Shown here: piece by piece, positions 8,266 to 17,418 of the stretch | How the letters are laid out: each line of letters begins with the position of its first letter | Numbering within the stretch: position 1 is the first letter of the stretch | Source of the DNA: Pseudomonas sp. S31 | GTDB taxonomy: Bacteria > Pseudomonadota > Gammaproteobacteria > Pseudomonadales > Pseudomonadaceae | Direction of reading: 5' to 3' | DNA: 64,000 bases | NCBI RefSeq assembly: GCF_016648105.1 | Contig: NZ_JACVVE010000011.1 | Span: 62,001 to 126,000, forward strand | Program-made: the position numbers and the translations under genes | The notes under the pieces: model-generated | What the model saw: only the letters and a program-made list of their open reading frames with translations | What the model was told of the DNA's origin: nothing | Database searches by the model: none

Positions 8266-10218
8266 TCAGCCAGCACGTGTGATGCCGTGTTTGCGCAGTT
8301 TTCGATACAAGGTATTGCGGCTGATACCCAGGTGCTCGGCGACCCGGGTCAGGTGCCAGTGCTTTGCCTCCAGCATTTCCATCAGCGCCTGACGCTCGGC
8401 ATGCAGGAGCGGCCCTGTGCCACGAGAGGGCTGCGCCGCAGCCCCGGCGGATTCGGTGTTAGTGAGGGGCTGCTGCGCAGCCCTTTCGCGGCACAAGGCC
8501 GCTCCTACAGGGCCGCCGGCGCTTCGAATGATTGCGGGGAGATCCGAGAGCCCTATAAGGGTGTCCTCGCACAGCGCCACCAAGGTCCGCAGCACGTTGC
8601 GCATCTGCCGCACGTTCCCCGGCCAGGCAAAGTCCAGCAGCGCCTGGCGCGCCTCGGGCGTCAGCCGCACCCGCTGCCCTTGCGCCTCCTGGCGCAACAG
8701 GAAGTCCAGCAACGGGCCCTTGTCGCTGCGTTCGCGTACTGCCGGCAGCGCCACTTCCAGGCCATTGAGCCGGTAATAAAGGTCTTCGCGAAAACTGCCC
8801 TGCTCGACCCGCTCCAACAAGTCCCGGTGCGTGGCGCTGACGATGCGTACATCCACCGCCTGCGGCTCCCCGCCAATCGGCACCACCTGGCGCTCCTCCA
8901 GCACCCGCAACAGGCGGGTCTGCAAGGCCAGTGGCATATCGCCGATCTCGTCGAGCAATACCGTGCCGCCGTCGGCCTGCACCAGCTTGCCGCGCATGCC
9001 TTCCTTGCGCGCACCGGTGAAGCTGCCGCCGCGATAGCCGAACAGCTCGCTCTCGATCAGGCTCTCCGGGATCGACGCGCAGTTGACCGCGACGAACGGC
9101 TTGTCGCGGCGCTGGCTGGCCTGGTGCACCGCCTGGGCGAAGGCCTCCTTGCCGCAGCCGGTCTCGCCGCGCAGCAGCAACGGCACATCGCGCTCGAACA
9201 CCCGCACGGCGCGCTGCAGTTCGCGCTGCAAGGAAGGGTCCAGCAGGCACACCCCCGCGACCGGAGCCAGGCTGGCCGGCACCGACCACAACGGCTGCGG
9301 TGCCTGCCCGCGCAGGCTGGCGAACATCTGCCGACCATCGCGGGCGCGCAACGGCCAGGTCATGCTGCCCGAGGGCATGGCGCGCTGGAACAGCTCATCG
9401 TGGCTGCAGGCGAAGAACTGCTCCATGGCCTGCCCCAGTACGGCCCCCCGCACGCACCCGAGCAGGTTCAGCGCGCCCTGGTTGGCCGCACAGATGCGCC
9501 CATCGCCATCGAAGGCCAACAGGCCTTCGCCGACCAGCCCCGGTGATTCGGCCTGCAGATGAAAGCGCAGCAGCCAATGCCGCTCGAAGTGACGCAGGAA
9601 ATAGGCGCTTTCGATCAGCTTGGCCGACAGAGTCACCAGGGCCATGGTGTGGAACTGGCTCTGGCGCGATACCTCTGGGCGTGCCGAGGACACGTCGAGC
9701 ACCGCCAACAGCTCGCCATGGGGGTCGAACACAGGGCTGGCCGAGCAGGTCAGGCCGGTATGGCGCCCTCGAAAATGTTCGTGCTGGTGAATGGTCAGGG
9801 CCTGGCGCTCGACCAGGCAGGTGCCGATGCCGTTGGTGCCCTCGCGGGCTTCGCTCCAGTCCGCCCCCAGCCACAGCCCTGCACGCTCGAATACGCGCCG
9901 CTCGCTGGACGCGGTGACGCAGTTGAGGATCACCCCACGGGCGTCGGTCAGCAACACCGCGTGGCCGGCGCCAGAGAGTTGCTGGTGCAGGCTGTTCATC
10001 TCGCCACCAGCGATTTCCAGCACCTGGCGCAGGGCTTCGCGGCTCTCCAGCAAGCGCTCGTGCTCCAGTACCAGCGGCGCCTGGATCACGGCCGGGTCGA
10101 GGTGGTAGTCCTCCAGGCAGCGCAGCCACGAGCGGGCGATCGACGGGTCGCCGCTGGCGGCTCCATGGGCCACGGTGTGCACCTGGCGGGCATGGCGGTT
10201 GAGGTCGTTGCTCTGCAT
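8266..10218 (-). CDS. eatR: Sigma-54-dependent activator, AcoR/EatR-like, carrying a translated REP pair
   Basis: A 650-residue enhancer-binding protein. Residues ~60-230 form an AcoR-type GAF sensory region ([34 protein letters not shown]). Residues ~230-310 look PAS-like. The AAA+ domain (~330-560) has Walker A GETGCGKE, the sigma-54 contact loop GSFTGA, and Walker B VLLDEIGD. The last ~40 residues are a Fis-type helix-turn-helix ([21 protein letters not shown]). Divergence from the aldehyde dehydrogenase-eat-eutBC genes, plus a -24/-12 promoter between them, points to an ethanolamine regulator like EatR of P. aeruginosa (recalled family knowledge). Oddity: residues ~570-605, the linker before the HTH, are encoded by two inverted REP units in frame (separate entry). 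Confidence 0.88.
   Translation of the reverse strand: MQSNDLNRHARQVHTVAHGAASGDPSIARSWLRCLEDYHLDPAVIQAPLVLEHERLLESREALRQVLEIAGGEMNSLHQQLSGAGHAVLLTDARGVILNCVTASSERRVFERAGLWLGADWSEAREGTNGIGTCLVERQALTIHQHEHFRGRHTGLTCSASPVFDPHGELLAVLDVSSARPEVSRQSQFHTMALVTLSAKLIESAYFLRHFERHWLLRFHLQAESPGLVGEGLLAFDGDGRICAANQGALNLLGCVRGAVLGQAMEQFFACSHDELFQRAMPSGSMTWPLRARDGRQMFASLRGQAPQPLWSVPASLAPVAGVCLLDPSLQRELQRAVRVFERDVPLLLRGETGCGKEAFAQAVHQASQRRDKPFVAVNCASIPESLIESELFGYRGGSFTGARKEGMRGKLVQADGGTVLLDEIGDMPLALQTRLLRVLEERQVVPIGGEPQAVDVRIVSATHRDLLERVEQGSFREDLYYRLNGLEVALPAVRERSDKGPLLDFLLRQEAQGQRVRLTPEARQALLDFAWPGNVRQMRNVLRTLVALCEDTLIGLSDLPAIIRSAGGPVGAALCRERAAQQPLTNTESAGAAAQPSRGTGPLLHAERQALMEMLEAKHWHLTRVAEHLGISRNTLYRKLRKHGITRAG
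8402..8511. repeat. REP pair (GGCACAAGGCC type) inside the eatR-like coding region
   Basis: Two inverted REP units of the GGCACAAGGCC version: a diverged left copy (AGGAGCGGCCCTGTGCCACG, then AGAGGGCTGCGCCGCAGCCCC) and a nearly canonical right copy (GGGGCTGCTGCGCAGCCC, then TTTCGCGGCACAAGGCCGCT). They lie wholly inside the activator gene and keep its frame open, adding roughly 36 codons between the AAA+ domain and the HTH. The two units point inward, opposite to most pairs in this window. Confidence 0.9.
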
Positions 10219-10299
10219 TTATTGTTGTGCTCCGCAGATAGAGACTTCACGCCAGCATCCTCCACCCGGGCAGGCTTTGCAATGCAACCGCTGCAGGCG

Positions 10300-10326
10300 T
10301 GTCACCAACGGTACGAAATGTCACCC
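10300..10326. promoter_or_regulatory. Candidate activator-binding direct repeats (TGTCACC)
   Basis: Two copies of TGTCACC spaced 19 bases apart (10300 and 10319), about 90-115 bases upstream of the sigma-54 promoter. This is a normal distance for an enhancer-binding protein site. Assignment to the EatR-like activator is inferred from position and repetition only. Confidence 0.35.
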
Positions 10327-10412
10327 CCAAGCTGCGCCAGCCTTGGCACGAGGCGTCCTGCGCCAGCGCCACGAACCGCGCAAGTCATTGATTGCGCTAG
10401 GGCTCGTCACGC

Positions 10413-10428
10413 TGGCCCAACCTTTGCT
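10413..10428 (+). promoter_or_regulatory. Sigma-54 (-24/-12) promoter for the ethanolamine genes
   Basis: TGGCCCAACCTTTGCT matches TGGCAC-N5-TTGCA/T with the invariant GG and GC exactly 10 bases apart. The predicted transcription start is ~10439, leaving a leader of about 38 bases with an AGGAGA ribosome-binding site before the aldehyde dehydrogenase ATG (10477). The divergent neighbour is a sigma-54 activator, which strongly supports the call. Confidence 0.8.
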
Positions 10429-10476
10429 CTACGCTTTTCAACTCCGCAACAAAACACAATAGCCAGGAGACACACC

Positions 10477-11997
10477 ATGCGTTACGCACATCCCGGTACC
10501 GAGGGCGCGAAGGTTTCCTTCAAGAGCCGCTACGGCAACTACATCGGTGGTGAGTTCGTTCCTCCGGTCAAGGGTGAGTACTTCACCAACACCTCCCCAG
10601 TGAACGGCCAGCCAATCGCCGAATTCCCCCGCTCCACTGCCGAAGATATCGACAAGGCCCTGGATGCCGCGCATGCCGCCGCCGACGCCTGGGGCCGCAC
10701 CTCGGTGCAGGACCGTTCCAACGTGTTGCTGAAGATCGCCGACCGTATCGAGCAGAACCTGGAAATCCTCGCCATCAGCGAAACCTGGGACAATGGCAAG
10801 CCGATCCGCGAAACGCTCAACGCCGACATCCCCCTGGCGGTCGACCACTTCCGCTACTTCGCCGGCTGCATCCGTGCCCAGGAAGGCGGGGCCGCAGAAA
10901 TCAACGAAGGCACCGTGGCCTATCACATCCATGAGCCATTGGGCGTGGTCGGGCAGATCATCCCGTGGAACTTCCCGATCCTGATGGCCGCCTGGAAACT
11001 CGCCCCGGCGCTGGCCGCCGGCAACTGCGTGGTGCTCAAGCCCGCCGAGCAGACCCCGCTGGGCATCAGCGTGCTGGTCGAGCTGATCGGCGACCTGCTG
11101 CCCAAGGGCGTGCTCAACATCGTCCAGGGCTATGGCCGCGAGGCCGGCGAAGCGCTGGCCACCAGCAAGCGCATCGCCAAGATCGCCTTCACCGGCTCCA
11201 CTCCGGTCGGCTCGCACATCATGAAATGCGCGGCCGAGAACATCATCCCGTCCACCGTGGAACTGGGTGGCAAGTCGCCGAACATCTACTTCGAAGACAT
11301 CATGCAGGCCGAGCCGAGCTTCATCGAAAAAGCCGCGGAGGGCATGGTGCTGGCGTTCTTCAACCAGGGCGAAGTGTGCACCTGCCCGTCGCGGGCGCTG
11401 GTGCAGGAGTCGATCTACCCGCAGTTCATGGAAGCGGTGATGAAGAAGGTCAAGCAGATCAAACGCGGCGACCCGCTGGACACCGACACCATGGTCGGCG
11501 CCCAGGCCTCCCAGCAGCAGTTCGAGAAAATCCTCTCGTACCTGGAGATCGCCGAGAAGGAAGGCGCCGAGCTGCTCACCGGTGGCAAGGTGGAAAAACT
11601 CGAAGGCGCCCTGGCCACCGGCTACTACATCCAGCCGACCCTGCTCAAGGGCAACAACCGCATGCGCGTGTTCCAGGAAGAGATCTTCGGCCCGGTGGTC
11701 AGCGTCACCACCTTCAAGGACGAAGCCGAGGCGCTGGCCATCGCCAACGACACCGAGTTCGGCCTCGGCGCCGGGGTGTGGACCCGCGACATCAACCGCG
11801 CCTACCGCATGGGCCGGGGCATCAAGGCCGGGCGCGTGTGGACCAACTGCTACCACCTGTACCCGGCGCATGCCGCGTTCGGGGGCTACAAGAAGTCCGG
11901 CGTCGGCCGTGAAACCCACAAGATGATGCTCGACCATTACCAGCAGACCAAGAACCTGCTGGTGAGCTACGACATCAATCCGTTGGGCTTCTTCTAA
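10477..11997 (+). CDS. NAD-dependent acetaldehyde/aldehyde dehydrogenase (AldB/ExaC type)
   Basis: A 506-residue aldehyde dehydrogenase. Motifs: [21 protein letters not shown], the general-base [13 protein letters not shown], and the nucleophile in FNQGEVCTC (C301, with a neighbouring Cys at 303 typical of the AldB/ExaC/AcoD group). It is expected to oxidise acetaldehyde released by EutBC to acetate. ATG 10477 follows AGGAGA; the longer upstream frame is antisense shadow of the regulator. Transcription is predicted from the sigma-54 promoter at 10413-10428. It is separated from the permease gene by a REP pair, so the downstream genes may be on the same transcript at lower abundance or have their own promoter. 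Confidence 0.93.
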   Translation: MRYAHPGTEGAKVSFKSRYGNYIGGEFVPPVKGEYFTNTSPVNGQPIAEFPRSTAEDIDKALDAAHAAADAWGRTSVQDRSNVLLKIADRIEQNLEILAISETWDNGKPIRETLNADIPLAVDHFRYFAGCIRAQEGGAAEINEGTVAYHIHEPLGVVGQIIPWNFPILMAAWKLAPALAAGNCVVLKPAEQTPLGISVLVELIGDLLPKGVLNIVQGYGREAGEALATSKRIAKIAFTGSTPVGSHIMKCAAENIIPSTVELGGKSPNIYFEDIMQAEPSFIEKAAEGMVLAFFNQGEVCTCPSRALVQESIYPQFMEAVMKKVKQIKRGDPLDTDTMVGAQASQQQFEKILSYLEIAEKEGAELLTGGKVEKLEGALATGYYIQPTLLKGNNRMRVFQEEIFGPVVSVTTFKDEAEALAIANDTEFGLGAGVWTRDINRAYRMGRGIKAGRVWTNCYHLYPAHAAFGGYKKSGVGRETHKMMLDHYQQTKNLLVSYDINPLGFF

Positions 11998-12008
11998 GAC
12001 CGCGTCGC

Positions 12009-12088
12009 GGCCTTCGCGGGTAAACCCGCTCCTACGTTTTCAAGGCCTGCACAGGACCTGTAGGAGCGGGTTTACCCGCGAAGAAGCC
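12009..12088. repeat. REP pair (GGGTAAACCC type), inverted
   Basis: GGCCTTCGCGGGTAAACCCG followed after ~30 bases by its reverse complement (CGGGTTTACCCGCGAAGAAG). It lies between two co-oriented genes of the ethanolamine module, so it could attenuate or stabilise the polycistronic transcript. Confidence 0.92.
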
Positions 12089-12194
12089 ATGCCTGCAATC
12101 CCAGAGCACCAACCGCTCTGGCCCGCTTCCTGCAGTCCCGATCACCATTGGCCCGGAACCCCTCCGGCGCCCAAGAAAAACAACAGGTGAATCC

Positions 12195-13643
12195 ATGCCA
12201 AGCGATCACTCCGCCGGCACCCCGGCAGGTTCTTCCGTCGATTTCGAAAAGGTCGGCTCCGACTACTTCCAGCAACGTGAATTGAAGAAAGGCGCCGCCG
12301 GCTGGGTACTGCTGGTGGGTCTGGGCGTGGCCTACGTGATTTCCGGCGACTACGCCGGCTGGAACTTCGGCCTGGCCCAGGGCGGCTGGGGCGGCATGTT
12401 CCTGGCGACCCTGCTGATGGCCACCATGTACCTGTGCATGTGCTTCTCGCTGGCCGAGCTGTCGTCGATGATCCCCACCGCCGGCGGCGGCTACGGTTTC
12501 GCCCGCAGCGCCTTCGGCCCTTGGGGCGGCTTTCTCACCGGTACTGCGATCCTCATCGAATACGCCATCGCCCCCGCCGCCATCGCCGTGTTCATCGGCG
12601 CCTATTGCGAATCGCTGTTCGGCATCGGCGGCTGGATGATCTACCTGGCGTTCTACATCGTTTTCATCGGCATCCACATCTTTGGCGTCGGCGAGGCGCT
12701 GAAACTGATGTTCATCATCACCGCCATCGCCGCCATCGCCCTGGCGGTGTTCCTGGTGGGCATGGTGCCCCATTTTGATGCAGCCAACCTGTTCGACATC
12801 GCCAAAACCGACGCTGTGGGTGCGAGCAGCTTCCTGCCGTTCGGCTACGTCGGCGTGTGGGCGGCGATCCCCTACGCCATCTGGTTCTTCCTCGCCGTCG
12901 AGGGCGTGCCGCTGGCCGCCGAAGAAACCAAGAACCCCAAGCGCGACCTGCCACGCGGCCTGATCGGCGCGATGCTGGTGCTGCTCGCCTTCGCCCTGCT
13001 GATCCTAGTGGTCGGCCCCGGCGGCGCGGGCTCCGAAGCACTCAAGGCATCCGGTAACCCGCTGGTCGAGGCACTGTCCAAGGCCTACGGCGGCAGCACC
13101 TGGATGGGCAGCTTCGTCAACCTGGTGGGCCTGGCGGGCCTGATCGCCAGCTTCTTCTCGATCATCTATGCCTATTCGCGGCAGATCTTCGCCCTGTCGC
13201 GCGCCGGCTACCTGCCACGCAAGCTCTCTGAAACCAACAAGAGCAAAGCACCGGTGCTGGCCCTGGTGATCCCCGGCATCATCGGCTTCGGCCTGTCGCT
13301 GACCGGCCAGGGCGACCTGCTGATCCTGGTCGCGGTGTTCGGCGCGACGCTGTCGTACGTGCTGATGATGGCCGCGCACATCACCCTGCGGATCCGCCGG
13401 CCGAAGATGGAGCGCCCGTATCGCACCCCCGGGGGCATCCTGACCTCGGGCGTGGCCCTGGTGCTGGCCTGCATCGCGGTGGTGGCAGGCTTCCTGGTCG
13501 ACCCGCGGGTGGTGATTGGCGCTGCAGTGATCTATGGGGTATTAATTGCCTACTTTGCTTTCTACAGCCGCCACCACCTGGTAGCGGGCACACCGGAAGA
13601 GGAATTCGCCGCGATCCAGCAGGCCGAAGAGGCCTTGCACTGA
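12195..13643 (+). CDS. eat: Ethanolamine permease (APC superfamily)
   Basis: A 482-residue inner-membrane protein with about 12 hydrophobic helices, of the amino acid/polyamine/organocation family. Characteristic features are YVISGDYAGWNFGL near the first helix, MIPTAGGGYGFARSAFGPWGG, and VEGVPLAAEETKNPKRDLPR, which mark ethanolamine permeases. It imports ethanolamine for the ammonia-lyase encoded next (49-base gap). ATG 12195 is preceded by CAGGTGA. The gap to eutB contains a small GC-rich palindrome (~13653-13677) without a T-run. Confidence 0.94.
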   Translation: MPSDHSAGTPAGSSVDFEKVGSDYFQQRELKKGAAGWVLLVGLGVAYVISGDYAGWNFGLAQGGWGGMFLATLLMATMYLCMCFSLAELSSMIPTAGGGYGFARSAFGPWGGFLTGTAILIEYAIAPAAIAVFIGAYCESLFGIGGWMIYLAFYIVFIGIHIFGVGEALKLMFIITAIAAIALAVFLVGMVPHFDAANLFDIAKTDAVGASSFLPFGYVGVWAAIPYAIWFFLAVEGVPLAAEETKNPKRDLPRGLIGAMLVLLAFALLILVVGPGGAGSEALKASGNPLVEALSKAYGGSTWMGSFVNLVGLAGLIASFFSIIYAYSRQIFALSRAGYLPRKLSETNKSKAPVLALVIPGIIGFGLSLTGQGDLLILVAVFGATLSYVLMMAAHITLRIRRPKMERPYRTPGGILTSGVALVLACIAVVAGFLVDPRVVIGAAVIYGVLIAYFAFYSRHHLVAGTPEEEFAAIQQAEEALH

Positions 13644-13692
13644 TCGTCGACACCCGCCGCGGGCCAGCCCCGCGGCGCTCTGGAGATTCTGT

Positions 13693-15087
13693 ATGGCAAG
13701 CATCAAACACACGGTGGGCAACCTGGTCTACCGCTTCGACAGCCTCCGCGAAGTCATGGCCAAGGCCAGTCCGGCACGCTCCGGCGACTACCTGGCCGGC
13801 ATCGGCGCCAGCAACGATGGCGAACGGGTCGCCGCGCAGATGGCCCTGGCCGATATCCCGCTCACGCACTTTCTCAACGAAGCGCTGATTCCCTACGAAC
13901 AGGACGAAGTCACCCGGCTGATCGTCGACAGCCACGACGCCCAGGCCTTCGCCGCCGTCAGCCATCTCACCGTCGGCGGCCTGCGCGACTGGCTGCTCGG
14001 CGAACAGGCCAACGAGGACAGCCTGCGCGCCCTGGCACCTGGGCTGACCCCGGAAATGGCCGCCGCTGTGTCGAAGATCATGCGCGTGCAGGACCTGGTG
14101 CTGGTGGCGCAGAAGATCCGCGTGGTCACCCGTTTTCGCGGCACCATGGGCCTGCGCGGGCGCCTGTCGACCCGCCTGCAACCCAACCACCCGACCGACG
14201 AACCCGCCGGGATCGCCGCCAGCATCCTCGACGGCCTGTTGTACGGCAACGGCGATGCCATGATCGGCATCAACCCGGCCACCGACAGCATCGCCTCGAT
14301 CTGCGCCCTGCTGGAGATGCTCGATGCCATCATCCAGCGCTATGACATTCCCACCCAGGCCTGCGTGCTGACCCACGTCACCACCTCCATCGCCGCCATC
14401 GAACGGGGCGTGCCGCTGGACCTGGTGTTCCAGTCGATCGCCGGCACCGAGGCGGCCAACGCCGGCTTCGGCGTCAACCTCAATGTGCTGCAGGAAGGCT
14501 ACGAGGCCGGGCTCTCGCTACAGCGCGGCAGCCTCGGGCAGAACCTCATGTACTTCGAGACCGGCCAGGGCAGCGCGCTGTCGGCCAACGCCCACCACGG
14601 CGTCGATCAGCAGACCTGCGAGGCCCGTGCCTATGCCGTGGCCCGGCACTTCAAGCCGTTTCTGGTCAATACCGTGGTCGGCTTCATCGGCCCGGAATAC
14701 CTGTACAACGGCAAGCAGATCATCCGCGCCGGGCTCGAAGACCATTTCTGCGGCAAGCTGCTCGGCGTGCCGATGGGCTGCGACATCTGCTATACCAACC
14801 ATGCCGAAGCCGACCAGGACGACATGGATACCCTGCTGACCCTGCTCGGCGTGGCCGGGATCAACTTCATCATGGGCATCCCCGGCTCCGACGACATCAT
14901 GCTCAACTACCAGACCACCTCGTTCCACGACGCGCTGTATGCGCGCCAGACCCTGGGCCTGCGCCCCGGCCCGGAATTCGAAGCATGGCTGGAGCGCACC
15001 GGCATCTTCACCCAGGCCGATGGCCGCGTGCGCTTTGGTGACAACCTGCCCCCGGCCTTCCGCCAGGCCCTGGCACAGCTTGCATAG
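13693..15087 (+). CDS. eutB: Ethanolamine ammonia-lyase large subunit EutB
   Basis: A 464-residue TIM-barrel catalytic subunit of adenosylcobalamin-dependent ethanolamine ammonia-lyase, which makes acetaldehyde and ammonia. Family-specific stretches include SIKHTVGNLVYRFDSL at the N terminus, RGRLSTRLQPNHPTDEP, FETGQGSALSANAHHG and CYTNHAEADQDDMDTL. It is full length. EutC starts three bases after the stop. No microcompartment shell genes or EutA reactivase are nearby, so ethanolamine is probably degraded in the open cytosol; the cobalamin need links it to the btuB/btuF genes at 36.9-39.5 kb. Confidence 0.97.
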   Translation: MASIKHTVGNLVYRFDSLREVMAKASPARSGDYLAGIGASNDGERVAAQMALADIPLTHFLNEALIPYEQDEVTRLIVDSHDAQAFAAVSHLTVGGLRDWLLGEQANEDSLRALAPGLTPEMAAAVSKIMRVQDLVLVAQKIRVVTRFRGTMGLRGRLSTRLQPNHPTDEPAGIAASILDGLLYGNGDAMIGINPATDSIASICALLEMLDAIIQRYDIPTQACVLTHVTTSIAAIERGVPLDLVFQSIAGTEAANAGFGVNLNVLQEGYEAGLSLQRGSLGQNLMYFETGQGSALSANAHHGVDQQTCEARAYAVARHFKPFLVNTVVGFIGPEYLYNGKQIIRAGLEDHFCGKLLGVPMGCDICYTNHAEADQDDMDTLLTLLGVAGINFIMGIPGSDDIMLNYQTTSFHDALYARQTLGLRPGPEFEAWLERTGIFTQADGRVRFGDNLPPAFRQALAQLA

Positions 15088-15090
15088 GAC

Positions 15091-15915
15091 ATGACCATGG
15101 ACCCACGCACGCCCACTCCGGCCAACCCCTGGCTGGCCCTGCGCAACCTCACCCCGGCGCGCATCGCTCTGGGCCGCAGCGGCATCAGCCTGCCTACCGG
15201 GGCCCAGCTGGATTTCCAGTTCGCCCACGCCCAGGCCCGCGATGCCGTGCACCTGGCCTTCGACCATGCCACCCTGGCCGAGCAGCTCAAGGCGCATGGC
15301 CGCGACAGCCTGGTGCTGCACAGCGCCGCCAGCGACCGCCACCAATACCTGCAGCGCCCCGACCTGGGTCGGCGCCTGCACGAGGACTCGGCCCAGCTGC
15401 TGCGCGAACATGCCCAGGCCAACCCCGGCGGCGTCGACCTGGCCATCGTCGTGGCCGACGGGCTGTCGGCGTTGGCCGTGCACCGCCACACCCTGCCATT
15501 GCTGACCCGCTTCGAGGAGCAGGCCGCTGCCGATGGCTGGCGCAGTGCACCGGTGCTGCTGGTGCAGCAGGGCCGCGTAGCGGTGGCCGATGAAATCGGC
15601 GAACTGCTCGGTGCGCGCATGACCGTGATGCTGATCGGCGAACGCCCCGGGCTCAGCTCCCCGGACAGCCTGGGGCTGTACTTCACCTACGCGCCCAAGG
15701 TCGGCCTGACCGATGCCTACCGCAACTGCATCTCCAACGTGCGCCTGGAAGGCCTGAGCTATGGCATGGCTGCCCACCGCTTGCTGTACCTGATGCGCGA
15801 GGCCTGTCGCCGGCAGCTGTCGGGGGTCAACCTGAAGGACGAGGCAGAATTGCACAGCCTCGATAGCGAACAGTCCAACACCCGAAAAGGAAACTTCTTG
15901 CTCGACCAAGGGTAA
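15091..15915 (+). CDS. eutC: Ethanolamine ammonia-lyase small subunit EutC
   Basis: A 274-residue small subunit that completes the cobalamin-binding enzyme. Signature segments: [54 protein letters not shown] and [13 protein letters not shown] 15091 lies three bases past the eutB stop; a second ATG two codons later is possible. The gene ends with a non-conserved hydrophilic tail. It is the last gene of the ethanolamine operon, and 109 bases separate it from the GNAT gene. Confidence 0.96.
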   Translation: MTMDPRTPTPANPWLALRNLTPARIALGRSGISLPTGAQLDFQFAHAQARDAVHLAFDHATLAEQLKAHGRDSLVLHSAASDRHQYLQRPDLGRRLHEDSAQLLREHAQANPGGVDLAIVVADGLSALAVHRHTLPLLTRFEEQAAADGWRSAPVLLVQQGRVAVADEIGELLGARMTVMLIGERPGLSSPDSLGLYFTYAPKVGLTDAYRNCISNVRLEGLSYGMAAHRLLYLMREACRRQLSGVNLKDEAELHSLDSEQSNTRKGNFLLDQG

Positions 15916-16024
15916 AGAAGATGTCACGGACGGCAGATTGCGCTGGCAACGCGCATTGGGGCAGCATGGCCCTGAACGCCGCTGGCATTCCGCCATTCCC
16001 GCAAATGGACTCTGAGGGCCGCAC

Positions 16025-16483
16025 ATGCGCATCATCAAGGCAACCCTGGAACACCTCGACCTGTTGACCCCGCTATTCGTCAAGTATCGCGAGTTTTATG
16101 GGGAACTGCCCTACCCGGACAGTTCGCGGAGCTTTCTGGAAAAACGCCTGAAGCGCGGCGAGTCGGTGATCTACCTGGCACTGCCGGATGACGACGACGG
16201 CAAATTGCTGGGCTTTTGCCAGCTCTACCCGAGTTTTTCGTCACTGTCGCTCAAGCGCGTGTGGATCCTCAACGACATCTACGTGGCCGAGGATTCGCGG
16301 CGCATGCTGGTGGCCGACCACCTGATGCGCGAGGCGCGCAAGATGGCCAAGGACACCCAGGCAGTAAGGATGCGGGTGTCGACCAGCGCCAATAACGAGG
16401 TGGCACGCAAGACCTACGAGTCGATCGGTTTTCGCAAGGACACCGAGTTCGAGAACTATGTGTTGCCGATCAGCCAGGAATGA
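16025..16483 (+). CDS. GNAT family N-acetyltransferase
   Basis: A 152-residue GCN5-related acetyltransferase. The acetyl-CoA-binding region is around VWILNDIYVAEDSRRMLVADHLMREA (β4 with the Q/RxxGxG-like loop), and the C-terminal YESIGFRKDTEFENYVLP is the conserved GNAT end. The ATG has a GAGGG just upstream. The substrate is unknown; its position after eutC is conserved in P. aeruginosa as far as I recall, but a functional tie to ethanolamine is not demonstrated. Confidence 0.85.
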   Translation: MRIIKATLEHLDLLTPLFVKYREFYGELPYPDSSRSFLEKRLKRGESVIYLALPDDDDGKLLGFCQLYPSFSSLSLKRVWILNDIYVAEDSRRMLVADHLMREARKMAKDTQAVRMRVSTSANNEVARKTYESIGFRKDTEFENYVLPISQE

Positions 16484-16493
16484 CCTGTACCGA

Positions 16494-16582
16494 CCCCTTC
16501 GCGGGTGAACCCGCTCCTACAGGAACGCAGCATGGCAAGTCCAACGCTGATCCTGTAGCAGCGGGTTTACCCGCGAAGGGGC
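16494..16582. repeat. REP pair (GGGTGAACCC/GGGTTTACCC), inverted
   Basis: CCCCTTCGCGGGTGAACCCG and the reverse unit ending in TTTACCCGCGAAGGGG, separated by about 35 bases. It lies downstream of the GNAT gene, 180 bases before dedA. Confidence 0.92.
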
Positions 16583-16763
16583 TCTGCAGAACTCCCCAGT
16601 AACCCCCCGCTACAAACTCTCCGGGCACGATTGCCACTTAGCCGTATAATCCCCTCCCTGGCTTAACGAAAATTTACCCACTCGTAGGAATACAAATCCT
16701 ACATACTGGGCGTCGTCCGTCATCGCGTGCCCGTAGCCTCGGGTCAGAACACAGGTGCTGTAC

Positions 16764-17411
16764 ATGGATTTCAACCCGCTGGACCTTATCCTGCATCTCG
16801 ATGCCTACCTCGATCTGCTGGTCACCAACTACGGCCCCTGGATCTACGCCATCCTCTTCACCGTGATCTTCTGCGAGACCGGCCTGGTGGTCATGCCCTT
16901 CCTGCCGGGCGATTCGCTGCTGTTCATCGCCGGTGCCGTGGCCGCCGGCGGCGGCATGGACCCGGTACTGCTGGCCGGCCTGCTGATGGCCGCGGCGATC
17001 CTCGGCGACAGCACCAACTACGTGATCGGCCGCACCGTGGGCGAACGGCTGTTCAACAACCCCAACTCGAAGATCTTCCGCCGCGACTACCTGCAGCGCA
17101 CCCACGACTTCTACGAGCGCCATGGCGGCAAGACCGTGACCATGGCCCGCTTCCTGCCGATCCTGCGGACCTTCGCGCCCTTCGTCGCCGGCATCGCGCA
17201 CATGCACTACCCGCGCTTCCTCGGTTTCAGCGTCGCCGGCTCGCTGCTGTGGGTGGGCGGCCTGGTCACCCTCGGCTACTTCTTCGGCAACGTGCCGTTC
17301 ATCAAGCAGCACCTGTCGCTGATGGTGGTCGGCATCATCGTCCTGTCGCTGGTGCCGATGATCCTCGGCCTGCTGCGCGGGCGCCTGGGCCGCGCGGCCA
17401 AGGCCCACTGA
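16764..17411 (+). CDS. dedA: DedA family membrane protein
   Basis: A 215-residue polytopic inner-membrane protein of the DedA/SNARE-associated (VTT) family, implicated in undecaprenyl-phosphate/lipid scrambling and proton-dependent homeostasis. Family hallmarks: FCETGLVVMPFLPGDSLLF, ILGDSTNYVIGRTVGERLF, and the arginine-containing RFLPILRTFAPFVAG. ATG 16764 is favoured; an in-frame GTG lies three codons upstream (16755). The downstream mtfA gene begins seven bases after the stop, so the two are likely cotranscribed. Confidence 0.92.
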   Translation: MDFNPLDLILHLDAYLDLLVTNYGPWIYAILFTVIFCETGLVVMPFLPGDSLLFIAGAVAAGGGMDPVLLAGLLMAAAILGDSTNYVIGRTVGERLFNNPNSKIFRRDYLQRTHDFYERHGGKTVTMARFLPILRTFAPFVAGIAHMHYPRFLGFSVAGSLLWVGGLVTLGYFFGNVPFIKQHLSLMVVGIIVLSLVPMILGLLRGRLGRAAKAH

Positions 17412-17418
17412 ACGCCCC

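Noticed and set aside
9559..10476. Upstream extension of the aldehyde dehydrogenase frame by ~306 codons
   Set aside because: It is antisense to the EatR-like activator and crosses the sigma-54 promoter. The ATG at 10477 has a good ribosome-binding site and the family N terminus.
13653..13677. Terminator between the ethanolamine permease gene and eutB
   Set aside because: A GC palindrome is present (CCGCGG..CCGCGG) but there is no T-run, and the genes clearly form one functional unit.
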